Origin: Mycobacterium sp.
Lineage (GTDB): Bacteria > Actinomycetota > Actinomycetes > Mycobacteriales > Mycobacteriaceae
Length of the DNA stretch: 52,137 nucleotides
Assembly: GCA_020439025.1 (NCBI GenBank)
Contig: JAGQTO010000073.1
Location: 1 to 52,137 of the forward strand
Reading direction: 5' to 3'
In this document: positions 1 to 6,556 of the stretch, piece by piece
Layout: every line of letters starts with the position of its first letter
Position numbering within the stretch: position 1 is the stretch's first letter
Translations under genes and position numbers: made by a program
Notes under the pieces: generated by a model
What the model was told of the DNA's origin: nothing
The model's database searches: none
Seen by the model: only the letters and a program-made list of their open reading frames with translations

Positions 1-509
1 GCTCGGGCCTGTCGATGCCACAAAGCGGTGGGGGATTCGGGGGAATCCCATTGGGCGGCGGCGGGTTTGGTGGCGGTTCCAGAGGTGGCGGATCTGGTGG
101 GCGACGGCCGTCGCCGCGGATCGACACGGGCCGCGATATCCCTCCCGGTAGGGGTGGGCAAGCTGTCCAGGCGGCGCTGTCGAAGCTGGGCCGCCCGTAT
201 GTGTGGGGAGCCAAGGGCCCTTCGGCCTTTGACTGCTCGGGGCTCACGGGGTGGGCGTGGCGTCAAGCCGGCGTGCAGCTGGGGCCCGACACCTATACGC
301 AAGTGAATCAGGGGGTGGCGGTGCCTCCTGGTGAGGTGCGCGCCGGTGATCTGATCTTTCCCAAGGCGTCCTATGACGGCCGCGGCCCGGGCCATGTCAT
401 GTTGGCGATCTCGTCGACACAGGTAGTGCACGCCCCTCAGACCGGTGATGTGGTGCGTATCGCGCCGATGCCGCCAGGGTTCATCGCGCGCCGCCCGGTG
501 GCCACCTAG
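1..509 (+). CDS. NlpC/P60 cell-wall hydrolase, C-terminal part (5' end outside window)
   Basis: The reading frame is open to the left edge (first full codon at base 3), so the ATG at 15 is probably internal and the gene is truncated by the window. A Gly-rich linker is followed by an NlpC/P60 domain: the catalytic Cys lies in DCSGLTGWAW, a His in GPGHVMLA, and a further His in QVVHAPQ. Family members cleave peptidoglycan stem peptides (D-Glu/DAP bonds) outside the membrane. The position just before a small gene, a large acidic gene and EspC/YbaB-like genes parallels the order I recall for the chromosomal Rv0024-Rv0028 region. It could open the wall for secretion or conjugation; that role is inferred. 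The domain is complete as far as visible. Confidence 0.85.
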   Translation, partial: SGLSMPQSGGGFGGIPLGGGGFGGGSRGGGSGGRRPSPRIDTGRDIPPGRGGQAVQAALSKLGRPYVWGAKGPSAFDCSGLTGWAWRQAGVQLGPDTYTQVNQGVAVPPGEVRAGDLIFPKASYDGRGPGHVMLAISSTQVVHAPQTGDVVRIAPMPPGFIARRPVAT

Positions 510-511
510 CC

Positions 512-553
512 CGGAAAATCGTGCACGGAGGGGGATCGGAGCGGCTTTAGGCT
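512..553 (+). promoter_or_regulatory. Shared promoter motif, site 1
   Basis: The A-tract GGAAAATC is followed by GTGC at 521-524, 23 bases, then TAGGCT at 548-553 as the -10 candidate. It is placed to drive the cluster starting at 580. Unlike most other sites it leaves a leader of roughly 20 bases with a GAGGAAAGG ribosome site at 569-577. The motif and spacing match ten other sites in this window. Confidence 0.6.
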
Positions 554-579
554 CGTAGTTATCCGCCCGAGGAAAGGAT

Positions 580-738
580 GTGGCCGTGGAGTCTGGGTTG
601 CAGCAACAAGCCAGTCAAATCTTGGATCTCGCGACGCGGGCGAAGAAAGTCTTCGGCGGTGATTCCACCCCGCAGCGGCCACCGGAGTTCGCGGCGCCGC
701 GCGATCTCGAAGAGACGATCTCTCGTGATCACTTCTGA
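580..738 (+). CDS. 52-residue hypothetical protein heading the Esp-like cluster
   Basis: A GTG-initiated frame of 52 codons (protein starts MAVESGLQQQ, ends SRDHF). The ribosome site GAGGAAAGG at 569-577 lies close to this GTG; an in-frame GTG at 586 has better spacing and may be the true start, giving 50 residues. A second ATG at 578 in another frame gives a Cys/Arg-rich product and is rejected. The N-terminal half looks helical, the rest proline-containing. Its place between the NlpC/P60 gene and the large acidic gene corresponds to Rv0025 in the chromosomal cluster I recall, but it is much shorter and I cannot confirm homology. No function is assigned. Confidence 0.55.
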   Translation: MAVESGLQQQASQILDLATRAKKVFGGDSTPQRPPEFAAPRDLEETISRDHF

Positions 739-795
739 TTTCAGTGCCGCGGCGGGCCTATCGCCGTCAATGATGTTGGTGCAGAAGAGGTTACG

Positions 796-2724
796 ATGAC
801 CGACGCTCGCAAGTTCGATGAGCTGGTGTCCTGGCATGCCAAGCCGGTCGCCGGGGTCGGTATGGGCTGGGATCCGGGTTGGCGTGCCGACGGGGGAGCG
901 TTTGCCCCCAACATCAGCCCCTCGGACCCGTACTGGAACACGGTGTTGGACAAGGCCCAAGCGGCTTATGGCGATCCTGGTATGCGGTTCAACACCTCTG
1001 ACCCGAGTGCGGACCGTTATCTAGTCTTCAGCGACGGCACGCGGGTACCGACCGATGGCTCGTTGGCTTATCGCGACAACGGCAACACCTACGTGATGAA
1101 CAACGATGGCTCGGTGTCGCTACTTGGTGGTGACGGCAAGGCCGGTCAGCCGTTCTTCCCGGAGTTCCGGCGCAACGAGGCTGGCCAGTATGTGCCGGTC
1201 AACGCTCAAGGCCAGCAGGTCGCGCCGCTGGCCGCCTCCTACGTGGATGATCCAGCGACAGGCAAGCGCACCTACTACAACGCCAACGGAGACGTCGTGG
1301 GATCTGAGCAGCGGCCCGCCACACCGCCTCCGGGCAGCCAGCCCGGCGTGGCGACCGATGAGCAGCAGTCGGGGCGCACCGCTGACGCGGTACGCAAGCT
1401 GCACGACGAGATGAAGGACCGCTACAGCCAACTCAGCGAGGCTGAGGGCAAGTTGACCGAGGCGATGCTGAGCGCCCGGACCACGACCGCCGAGGGCCAG
1501 CAGAAGCTCAACGACATCCAGCAGAAGATCGTCGAGGCGGTCAACAACCCGGCGATGTCTCTGGACACTCCGGCGGGCGAGCAGGCGTTCTTGAAGTTCT
1601 TGCGCAGTCAGGTCGCCGCGATCGGCGAAGTACTCCAGTCGGGGACTTTGACTGCCGAGGATCAGGCCAAGGCGGCGTCAGCGCTGGCCGCCCTCTACGA
1701 CATGGACGGAGCCTCCCCGGACACCGGGGGCGAGACTCCCAGTGACCCCAATGCCCAACCGGGACCTGCGACTCCGGCGCCGGCGCCGGCGCCGGCGGTC
1801 AGTGATCCCGCGCTTGTCGATCCCGCGCTCACGGATGCGGGGCTGGGGCCGATGGAGCCGATGCCCGATCCGATGTTGTCGGATTTGGGGATGGGCGGTC
1901 CGATGGGTGCTGACCCGCTGGCGGGGCTGGCCTCCGCGTTGCCGGCCGCGATGGGGGCTTTCCCTCCGGGTGGCGGATTGGGTGGCGGCAGCCCGCTTGA
2001 TGCTCTCACCGGAGCCGCTGCGCCGCTGGCCGGTCTGGCTTCCCAGCTGGGCGAGCAAGTCCGCCGTGAGGAACCCGACCCCGGCGTCGAGTCGGAGAAG
2101 GACAAGGACGACGAGCTCGACGAGGACGAGGGTAAGGACGACCACGACCACGCACCCGAGCCAGTGCCCGGGGAAACCCCGCCGTCCACGGCGCCGCAAT
2201 CGGGCACTCCGCCCGAGCCGGTGCCCGCGGGCACGCCCGGGGAGGGCGCCCCACCGGCGGCACCGGGCCCGCCCCCACCGCCGCCGACGGCAATCACGCT
2301 GCCGGACGGCTCGACCGCCAATGCACGCACGCCAGAGCTGGCCCAGGCCGTCAAGGCCCACCTCGACGGCAAGCCACTCGAGGAGGCCTACCGCGAACAG
2401 CACCTCGAGCTGCCCCCGCCGGGCACTCCGGTGACCGCTCCGGTCGATCCGTCGCGCCTGTCGGCCGGCATGCTCGCGGTGTTCAACGACCATTACGCGG
2501 TCGCGCTGAGCTCGGTGAAGGCGCTCCAAGATGGCCAGGTTGTGCCGGCGTCGATGATTGCCTCCAGCCCGGGCTTCTTGGGCTGGCTCGATCCCAGCGC
2601 GGTCGGCGCACCAGAGCCCACCCCGGCTCCCGCGCCGGTGCCTGTCCCACCGAGCTCCCCGGCCACCGACCCGGCGAACCCGGCGCCGCTGGCCAGCGCA
2701 CCGGTGCCCACCCCCATCGGATAG
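796..2724 (+). CDS. Large acidic, proline-rich protein of the Rv0026-like type
   Basis: 642 residues, ATG with GAAGAGG at 785-790. The first about 170 residues are an unusual Gly/Asp/Asn-rich region with repeated aromatic motifs. Residues about 190-300 form a predicted helical bundle (TADAVRKLHDEMKDRY onwards) that resembles the DUF4226-type helical domain found in mycobacterial Rv0025/Rv0026-like proteins; that match is from memory. A long Pro/Ala/Gly and Asp/Glu-rich stretch follows (about 305-500), then a short conserved-looking C-terminal segment (about 500-610). There is no signal peptide or membrane helix. It stands between the NlpC/P60 gene and the EspC-like gene and is probably a type VII associated or secreted protein. 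The function is unknown. Confidence 0.7.
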   Translation: MTDARKFDELVSWHAKPVAGVGMGWDPGWRADGGAFAPNISPSDPYWNTVLDKAQAAYGDPGMRFNTSDPSADRYLVFSDGTRVPTDGSLAYRDNGNTYVMNNDGSVSLLGGDGKAGQPFFPEFRRNEAGQYVPVNAQGQQVAPLAASYVDDPATGKRTYYNANGDVVGSEQRPATPPPGSQPGVATDEQQSGRTADAVRKLHDEMKDRYSQLSEAEGKLTEAMLSARTTTAEGQQKLNDIQQKIVEAVNNPAMSLDTPAGEQAFLKFLRSQVAAIGEVLQSGTLTAEDQAKAASALAALYDMDGASPDTGGETPSDPNAQPGPATPAPAPAPAVSDPALVDPALTDAGLGPMEPMPDPMLSDLGMGGPMGADPLAGLASALPAAMGAFPPGGGLGGGSPLDALTGAAAPLAGLASQLGEQVRREEPDPGVESEKDKDDELDEDEGKDDHDHAPEPVPGETPPSTAPQSGTPPEPVPAGTPGEGAPPAAPGPPPPPPTAITLPDGSTANARTPELAQAVKAHLDGKPLEEAYREQHLELPPPGTPVTAPVDPSRLSAGMLAVFNDHYAVALSSVKALQDGQVVPASMIASSPGFLGWLDPSAVGAPEPTPAPAPVPVPPSSPATDPANPAPLASAPVPTPIG

Positions 2725-2786
2725 CGGCTGACGTATGACGCGGCGGCAAAAAATCGCGACAATATCTAGATCGAAGGAGCTATGAG

Positions 2787-3095
2787 ATGACCGACCCGAT
2801 TCATATCGACCCTGAGGTGATGCGCACCGTCGCCAACCAGCATGACGATGTCGCCGACCAGATCGCGCCCGCCCGCGAGGCCAGCGCCGAGATCCTGGCC
2901 GCGGTCAACACGTTCGGCCCGATCATGCACCAGTTCAAGTCGGCGGTGTCGGACTTGATGGTCAACCGCGACGCCGCGCTGCTCCACCACGAACACACCC
3001 ACCGCAGCGCCGCGATCGGGTTGCGTCGCGAAGCGGCCAATTTCGTCACCCGCGACGAAATCAACGCAGAAAACCTCCGAGTTGACCAGCAATGA
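2787..3095 (+). CDS. EspC-like type VII secretion substrate
   Basis: 102 residues, ATG with GAAGGAGC at 2773-2780. It fits the EspC/EspF family (formerly DUF2580): the N-terminal pattern IDPEVMRTVANQHDDVADQI lines up with the VQPERLGVLASHHDNAA-type start of EspC, followed by a second helix. The expected export signal YxxxD occurs as F86-V-T-R-D90, with Phe for Tyr, followed by a helical tail. EspC-type proteins are exported by ESX systems together with EspA/EspE-type partners. Its stop overlaps the start of the next gene, indicating translational coupling to a YbaB-like chaperone candidate, as espF/espC are linked to espH/espD in ESX-1. Substrate status is inferred from family and context. 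Confidence 0.8.
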   Translation: MTDPIHIDPEVMRTVANQHDDVADQIAPAREASAEILAAVNTFGPIMHQFKSAVSDLMVNRDAALLHHEHTHRSAAIGLRREAANFVTRDEINAENLRVDQQ

Positions 3096-3390
3096 CAACC
3101 TGCCGCTGAGCGAGCAGGCGTTCCTGGCCAGGACCCCCGACGATGCGGTCCTGGTCAGGGTTGCCGTCAAGGGGCACATCCTGGGCGTTCAGCTCGAACC
3201 CAAGGCCATGCGCGACAACATGCACGAGTTAGCTCAGCGAATCATGGCCTGTGCCGACGTGGCGTATCTTCAGGGGCAGGTGGCACTGCGCGAGCAGATG
3301 GAGAACGCCAAGCTCGATCCCGTCTGCTACGCAGATTTCCCCACCGAAAGGGACCTTTCCGCCGCCCGTGACCGACTGAGGAATCTCTAG
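3082..3390 (+). CDS. YbaB-like small protein, EspD/EspH/Rv0028-type chaperone candidate
   Basis: 102 residues from a TTG at 3082, 14 bases inside the preceding gene. No ATG or GTG lies in frame at the 5' end, so TTG coupled to the upstream stop is the best start. The core (AVLVRVAVKGHILGVQLEP, then a long helix AMRDNMHELAQRIMACADVA) shows the strand-strand-helix pattern of the YbaB/EbfC fold used by EspD, EspH and EspL-type proteins, which stabilise Esp substrates before export. The C-terminal TERDLSAARDRLRNL is a short helix. The neighbours are EspC-like and EspB-like substrates, which makes a chaperone role likely, though inferred. A nucleoid-binding role, as for classical YbaB, is the alternative. 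Confidence 0.7.
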   Translation: MTSNDNLPLSEQAFLARTPDDAVLVRVAVKGHILGVQLEPKAMRDNMHELAQRIMACADVAYLQGQVALREQMENAKLDPVCYADFPTERDLSAARDRLRNL

Positions 3391-3394
3391 ACCG

Positions 3395-5065
3395 ATGGTT
3401 TCTGTTGACCCGAGTGGACTGGTCTCGGCAGCGCAACGGATCACCGCCGCGCTGTCGGATCTGACGACAGCTAACCCCGAGCATCCCCCGCTGGCCGCCG
3501 ATCCGGCGTCGGCGGGCGCTGCGGGCAGGCTCACCACTGCGGGCACCACCTTGGCCAGCGTCCTGGTCGAACAGGCGGCAGGGCTGGCAGCCACCGCTGA
3601 ACAGCTGGCCAACGTGGCAGCAGGTTTCACCGCCAAGGACGCGGCCAACGCGATCAAAATCTCCAGCCTCAACACCGCCAGTGAGGGCGCCGCCGTGTCG
3701 GGCTGGGCGCCCCCGTCGCCACCAATCCCTCCCGACGCGCGTCCAGTGCTGGCCGCACCACCCGCCGCGCCCGCCGAGATCATCTCCAATGCGGTGCACT
3801 CCGGCGACCCCGCCAGCGGCGAAGCGTTCATTTCGGGATGGCGCCAGGTCGCCGGCTCGGCCCGCGACGCCTCAGCCGCGGTACGGCTGGTCGCCGATAG
3901 TCTCCCTGACAGCTGGGATAGCCCGGTGGCCACCGACGTGGTGCGCGGGCACCTGATCAAATACGCCAATGCGTTGGAAACCTCCGGCCAGCGCGCCGAT
4001 ACGGTCGCTGAGCAGGCCAATCGCCATGCTCAAGAGGTCGCTCAGGCGCGGAGCGACATTCCGAGTCCGGACGCGTTTCAAGCGATGAATCACCAGCTAC
4101 AGACGCTGGCGCAGGCTAACGCGCAGACCGGCGGCATGTACGCGGTGCCGCTGGCCAACGCGGTGGAGCAGAAAGCTCAGATGGAGGCCCAAACCGCGCA
4201 AGGCTTCGGTGGCTACTACGCCAGCACAGAGGCCACCACCGCCGGTGAGGTTGATCTGGACGGCGACGGTATCCCCGACGTTCCCGCCGACGAGGCGGCT
4301 GCCGCGGCCGCTGCGGGGGAAGGAACGGGTCTGCCGGGCGAAGCGACCCCGGGAGAGCCTGGGTCACAGGATATGGCCGGTCAGCTGGCCTCGATGCTTC
4401 CCAGCATGATCCCCACGGTTCTCGGGGCGGCCGGGGGACTACTGGGCGGCGCGATGTCATCGGTGATGAAGGCGCCGGAATCGCTGATTCAGGCCGGAAC
4501 GCAGGCGATGGGTGCGGCTACTCAAGGGCTATCGGGGTTGATGCAACCCGAGCTCGACGACATCGGCACCGAGGACCTGGGCCTAGACGATGCGCCCTTG
4601 GACGACATGAGCGGTTTTGGCGGCGGAGGGGGCGGGGGTGGCATGACGTCGCCAGCCTCCGGCGGGGCACCGTCGACGCCGCCGGTGATGCCCTCCACCG
4701 GCCCCAACCCCACCCCGCCAACCTTGCCCACCGGTGGATCGTTGCCTCCGCCGGTGAGCCCCACGATGGGCCCGGGCGGCGGCATGATGCCAATGGGAGG
4801 CATGCCGATGGCCGGCATGCCAGGGGGTGCAGGCCAAGGCGGCGGGGCCGACGAACGCAACGCAAAGCCCAAACAGGTTGTGGGCAAGGATCTTCCGCAC
4901 ACCGAATCGGTGACCGGCAAGGTGACCGCTGACAGGATCGCAGTGTCGACAACCGCACCGGACCGAAAGGACGACGACCCGCCGCCCAACGACGACGCAC
5001 CTCAGCGCACTAGCGCTCCGCTGATCCGGCGTATCACGACTGTCGCACCGAAGGACGGCGCCTAA
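3395..5065 (+). CDS. EspB-like secreted protein with fused PE/PPE-like fold
   Basis: 556 residues, ATG five bases after the preceding stop. The N-terminal 80 or so residues are a helical hairpin ending in F78-T-A-K-D82, a variant of YxxxD. A second helical region (about 140-280) contains W174 in PDSWDSP, where EspB has its WxG, and a long helical pair ending in a YASTE motif. The spacing of the FxxxD and the Trp (78 and 174) is very close to that in M. tuberculosis EspB as I recall it (81 and 176). The second half is low-complexity: acidic/Ala, then Gly-Met-Pro-rich, as in EspB's processed tail. EspB is exported by ESX-1 and assembles outside the cell. This copy overlaps a YbaB-like gene by one base (TAATG), resembling an EspB/EspL-type pairing. 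Confidence 0.75.
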   Translation: MVSVDPSGLVSAAQRITAALSDLTTANPEHPPLAADPASAGAAGRLTTAGTTLASVLVEQAAGLAATAEQLANVAAGFTAKDAANAIKISSLNTASEGAAVSGWAPPSPPIPPDARPVLAAPPAAPAEIISNAVHSGDPASGEAFISGWRQVAGSARDASAAVRLVADSLPDSWDSPVATDVVRGHLIKYANALETSGQRADTVAEQANRHAQEVAQARSDIPSPDAFQAMNHQLQTLAQANAQTGGMYAVPLANAVEQKAQMEAQTAQGFGGYYASTEATTAGEVDLDGDGIPDVPADEAAAAAAAGEGTGLPGEATPGEPGSQDMAGQLASMLPSMIPTVLGAAGGLLGGAMSSVMKAPESLIQAGTQAMGAATQGLSGLMQPELDDIGTEDLGLDDAPLDDMSGFGGGGGGGGMTSPASGGAPSTPPVMPSTGPNPTPPTLPTGGSLPPPVSPTMGPGGGMMPMGGMPMAGMPGGAGQGGGADERNAKPKQVVGKDLPHTESVTGKVTADRIAVSTTAPDRKDDDPPPNDDAPQRTSAPLIRRITTVAPKDGA

Positions 5066-5397
5066 TGTTGGGCGGCGTGGGCTTCGACGATCTCGGCGAC
5101 GAGGAAAAGGTCAAGTTTTCCGAAGCGGAACAGGCCGCGACCCTGGAGCGTCTCGACAAGATGATCGCCCAGCTCGGGGCACTGCGTACCGAGGTCGAAG
5201 ACCCCGATGGCTATGTGCGGTTCACACTGGGTGACGACGGCCGCCTCCTCGAACTGTTCATCCACGAGGCTGCCCGCACATCACTGACCAACTTGGCGTT
5301 GGAAAAGAAGCTCAACGATCTGTTCGCCGCTGCTAACGAGGCAATGATGCTGTCCCGCAAAGAGTTCTGGGACCACTACAGCATTACCGACATCTGA
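5065..5397 (+). CDS. YbaB/EspL-like chaperone candidate
   Basis: 110 residues. Its ATG shares a base with the stop of the EspB-like gene (TAATG), so the two are translationally coupled. An N-terminal helix (EAEQAATLERLDKMIAQL) is followed by a strand-rich middle (YVRFTLGDDGRLLELFIH) and a long helix (LEKKLNDLFAAANEAMMLS), the YbaB/EbfC topology shared by EspL. EspL stabilises ESX-1 substrates including EspB-linked ones; coupling to the EspB-like gene supports the same job here. It is the last gene of the first cluster. It has no membrane segment and should be cytosolic. Confidence 0.7.
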   Translation: MLGGVGFDDLGDEEKVKFSEAEQAATLERLDKMIAQLGALRTEVEDPDGYVRFTLGDDGRLLELFIHEAARTSLTNLALEKKLNDLFAAANEAMMLSRKEFWDHYSITDI

Positions 5398-5832
5398 TCC
5401 GCAGGTCTAGCTCCGAAAAGCGCTGAGTCAGAACCGAGTTTTCAGATCGGCCTTGGCGGGCCTATAGCCAAAACCCCGCGCTGATTGACTAACGCACGGG
5501 GCACGGTCTGGGTCAGGCAGACTGACTGTGAGCGCGAGAAGTGTTGGCAACAAATGCCGTTCGAAAGTTTCAAGTGGAAGGGCCCGACCAAGGGTGGGAG
5601 GAGTCGGGCCCTTCCGGTTCCGACCTCGGGGGGCGCGACCGGAACACCACGAACGCTACCGCAGCGCCCACGCCCCTCCGTGCACAAATTTCGGCGGCGC
5701 GATGCTGCGCCATCGCAGCGACTCGTTGAGGTGCCGCGCGGGCCGGCTACAGATCCGGGGTAGCTGTAGGCAGCCAAGCCGTGAAAGGCCGCGAACATGT
5801 GTTGACGGGGAGGTGCCGAGCGGATCGGGGCC
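5398..5832 (+). other. Gene-poor region with a strong hairpin
   Basis: I see no convincing gene here; the short frames have poor codon pattern. A perfect 13-base inverted repeat (GGAAGGGCCCGAC at 5576-5588, its complement at 5603-5615) with a 14-base loop could form a very stable hairpin. It has no T-tract, so it may be a terminator of the kind common in high-GC actinobacteria, or part of a structured RNA. A weaker stem TTGGC/GCCAA lies near 5450-5470. Confidence 0.5.
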
Positions 5833-5872
5833 GAATTTGGCGGTGCCAGACCCCACCGGGGCCGTTTACCCT
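5833..5872 (+). promoter_or_regulatory. Shared promoter motif, site 2 (leaderless)
   Basis: GAATTTG is followed by GCGG at 5840-5843 (a GTGC variant), 23 bases and TACCCT at 5867-5872. The ATG at 5879 lies six bases after the -10 candidate, so transcription should begin at or next to the start codon. Confidence 0.5.
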
Positions 5873-5878
5873 GGATGT

Positions 5879-6535
5879 ATGACAGCGGGCGGGAAAACCC
5901 AAGCATATGTGCCGCCGCCGAACGGTGGCCCCTACGGGCCACCCCCTGGCCCCGGCCCATCCGGCTATGGCCCCCCGCCGGCGCCTCCACCGGTGTTCCA
6001 GCCCCGACGCCCGGGACGCTTGCGGACGGCACTCGCCGCCTCGGGCATCATCCTCGCGGTGGTTCTGGCGGCATCCGCGCTGGTAGTAGCTTTAACGACC
6101 CGCTCCAGCAGCTCCAACACTGCCGCACCTTCGGCCGGCAACCCCGCCGCATCATCCAGCCCGGCGTCCACTGAACAGGCCGACCGCGCACTCTGCACCG
6201 CAATCGCTCCCTTGATGGTTGAACAGAACAAAGTCTCCAACGATTGGTTCCGCCTGGGGGAACCCGGCTCGACGGCGAGGGATGCCGGGCTACCAAAGTT
6301 TATTGACGACACAGAAAATTGGGTCGGTCGAGCCGAAGCTGTGCTCGCGGAGCACCCCGGCGTCCAGCCACGACTGGAACGAACAATGAACCGTTATCTC
6401 GATGACTTATGGCTTTTCGTGAATAACATCGCGCCCGGCCCTTCGGAGGACTACGACAAGGCAGCTTGGATTGACAGCATGATCGCCTACGGCGGGCCCC
6501 AAACAATTTGCGACGACCTCGGCGCCGGCTGGTAG
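5879..6535 (+). CDS. Proline-rich single-pass membrane protein
   Basis: 218 residues from the ATG at 5879; the frame is open further upstream, but a motif-type promoter abuts this ATG, which sets the start. The first about 45 residues are Pro/Gly-rich and cytoplasmic. One membrane helix (TALAASGIILAVVLAASALVV) follows, then a Ser/Ala/Thr linker and an exported domain of about 150 residues with two Cys (DRALCTAI and QTICDDL) that could form a disulfide. This architecture is common among mycobacterial envelope proteins, and I do not recognise the specific family. The next gene begins 22 bases downstream, so co-transcription with the EspK-like gene is likely. Confidence 0.7.
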   Translation: MTAGGKTQAYVPPPNGGPYGPPPGPGPSGYGPPPAPPPVFQPRRPGRLRTALAASGIILAVVLAASALVVALTTRSSSSNTAAPSAGNPAASSSPASTEQADRALCTAIAPLMVEQNKVSNDWFRLGEPGSTARDAGLPKFIDDTENWVGRAEAVLAEHPGVQPRLERTMNRYLDDLWLFVNNIAPGPSEDYDKAAWIDSMIAYGGPQTICDDLGAGW

Positions 6536-6556
6536 TTGGATGGGGGGGACTAGCTG

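Noticed and set aside
2748..2786. Promoter motif before the EspC-like gene (AAAAAATCGCG)
   Set aside because: No TAGGGT-like box lies 23 bases downstream, and the gene is close behind the previous one.
3229..4020. Long minus-strand frames within the EspB-like gene and similar long frames opposite eccC, VirB4 and the helicase
   Set aside because: They are mirror frames caused by high GC; their products are Arg/Ala-rich with no motifs, while the opposite strand encodes recognised proteins.
5405..5450. Promoter motif GAAAAGCGC after the first cluster
   Set aside because: The sequence at the expected -10 position is TCGGCC, which is not a -10 box.
5540..5590. T-loop-like string CCGTTCGAAAG suggesting a tRNA
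   Set aside because: The flanking bases do not form a T stem or acceptor stem.
5528..5878. Upstream extension of the membrane-protein frame starting at 5879
   Set aside because: The extra 117 residues are Arg/Pro-rich without domain character, and a motif promoter abuts the ATG at 5879.
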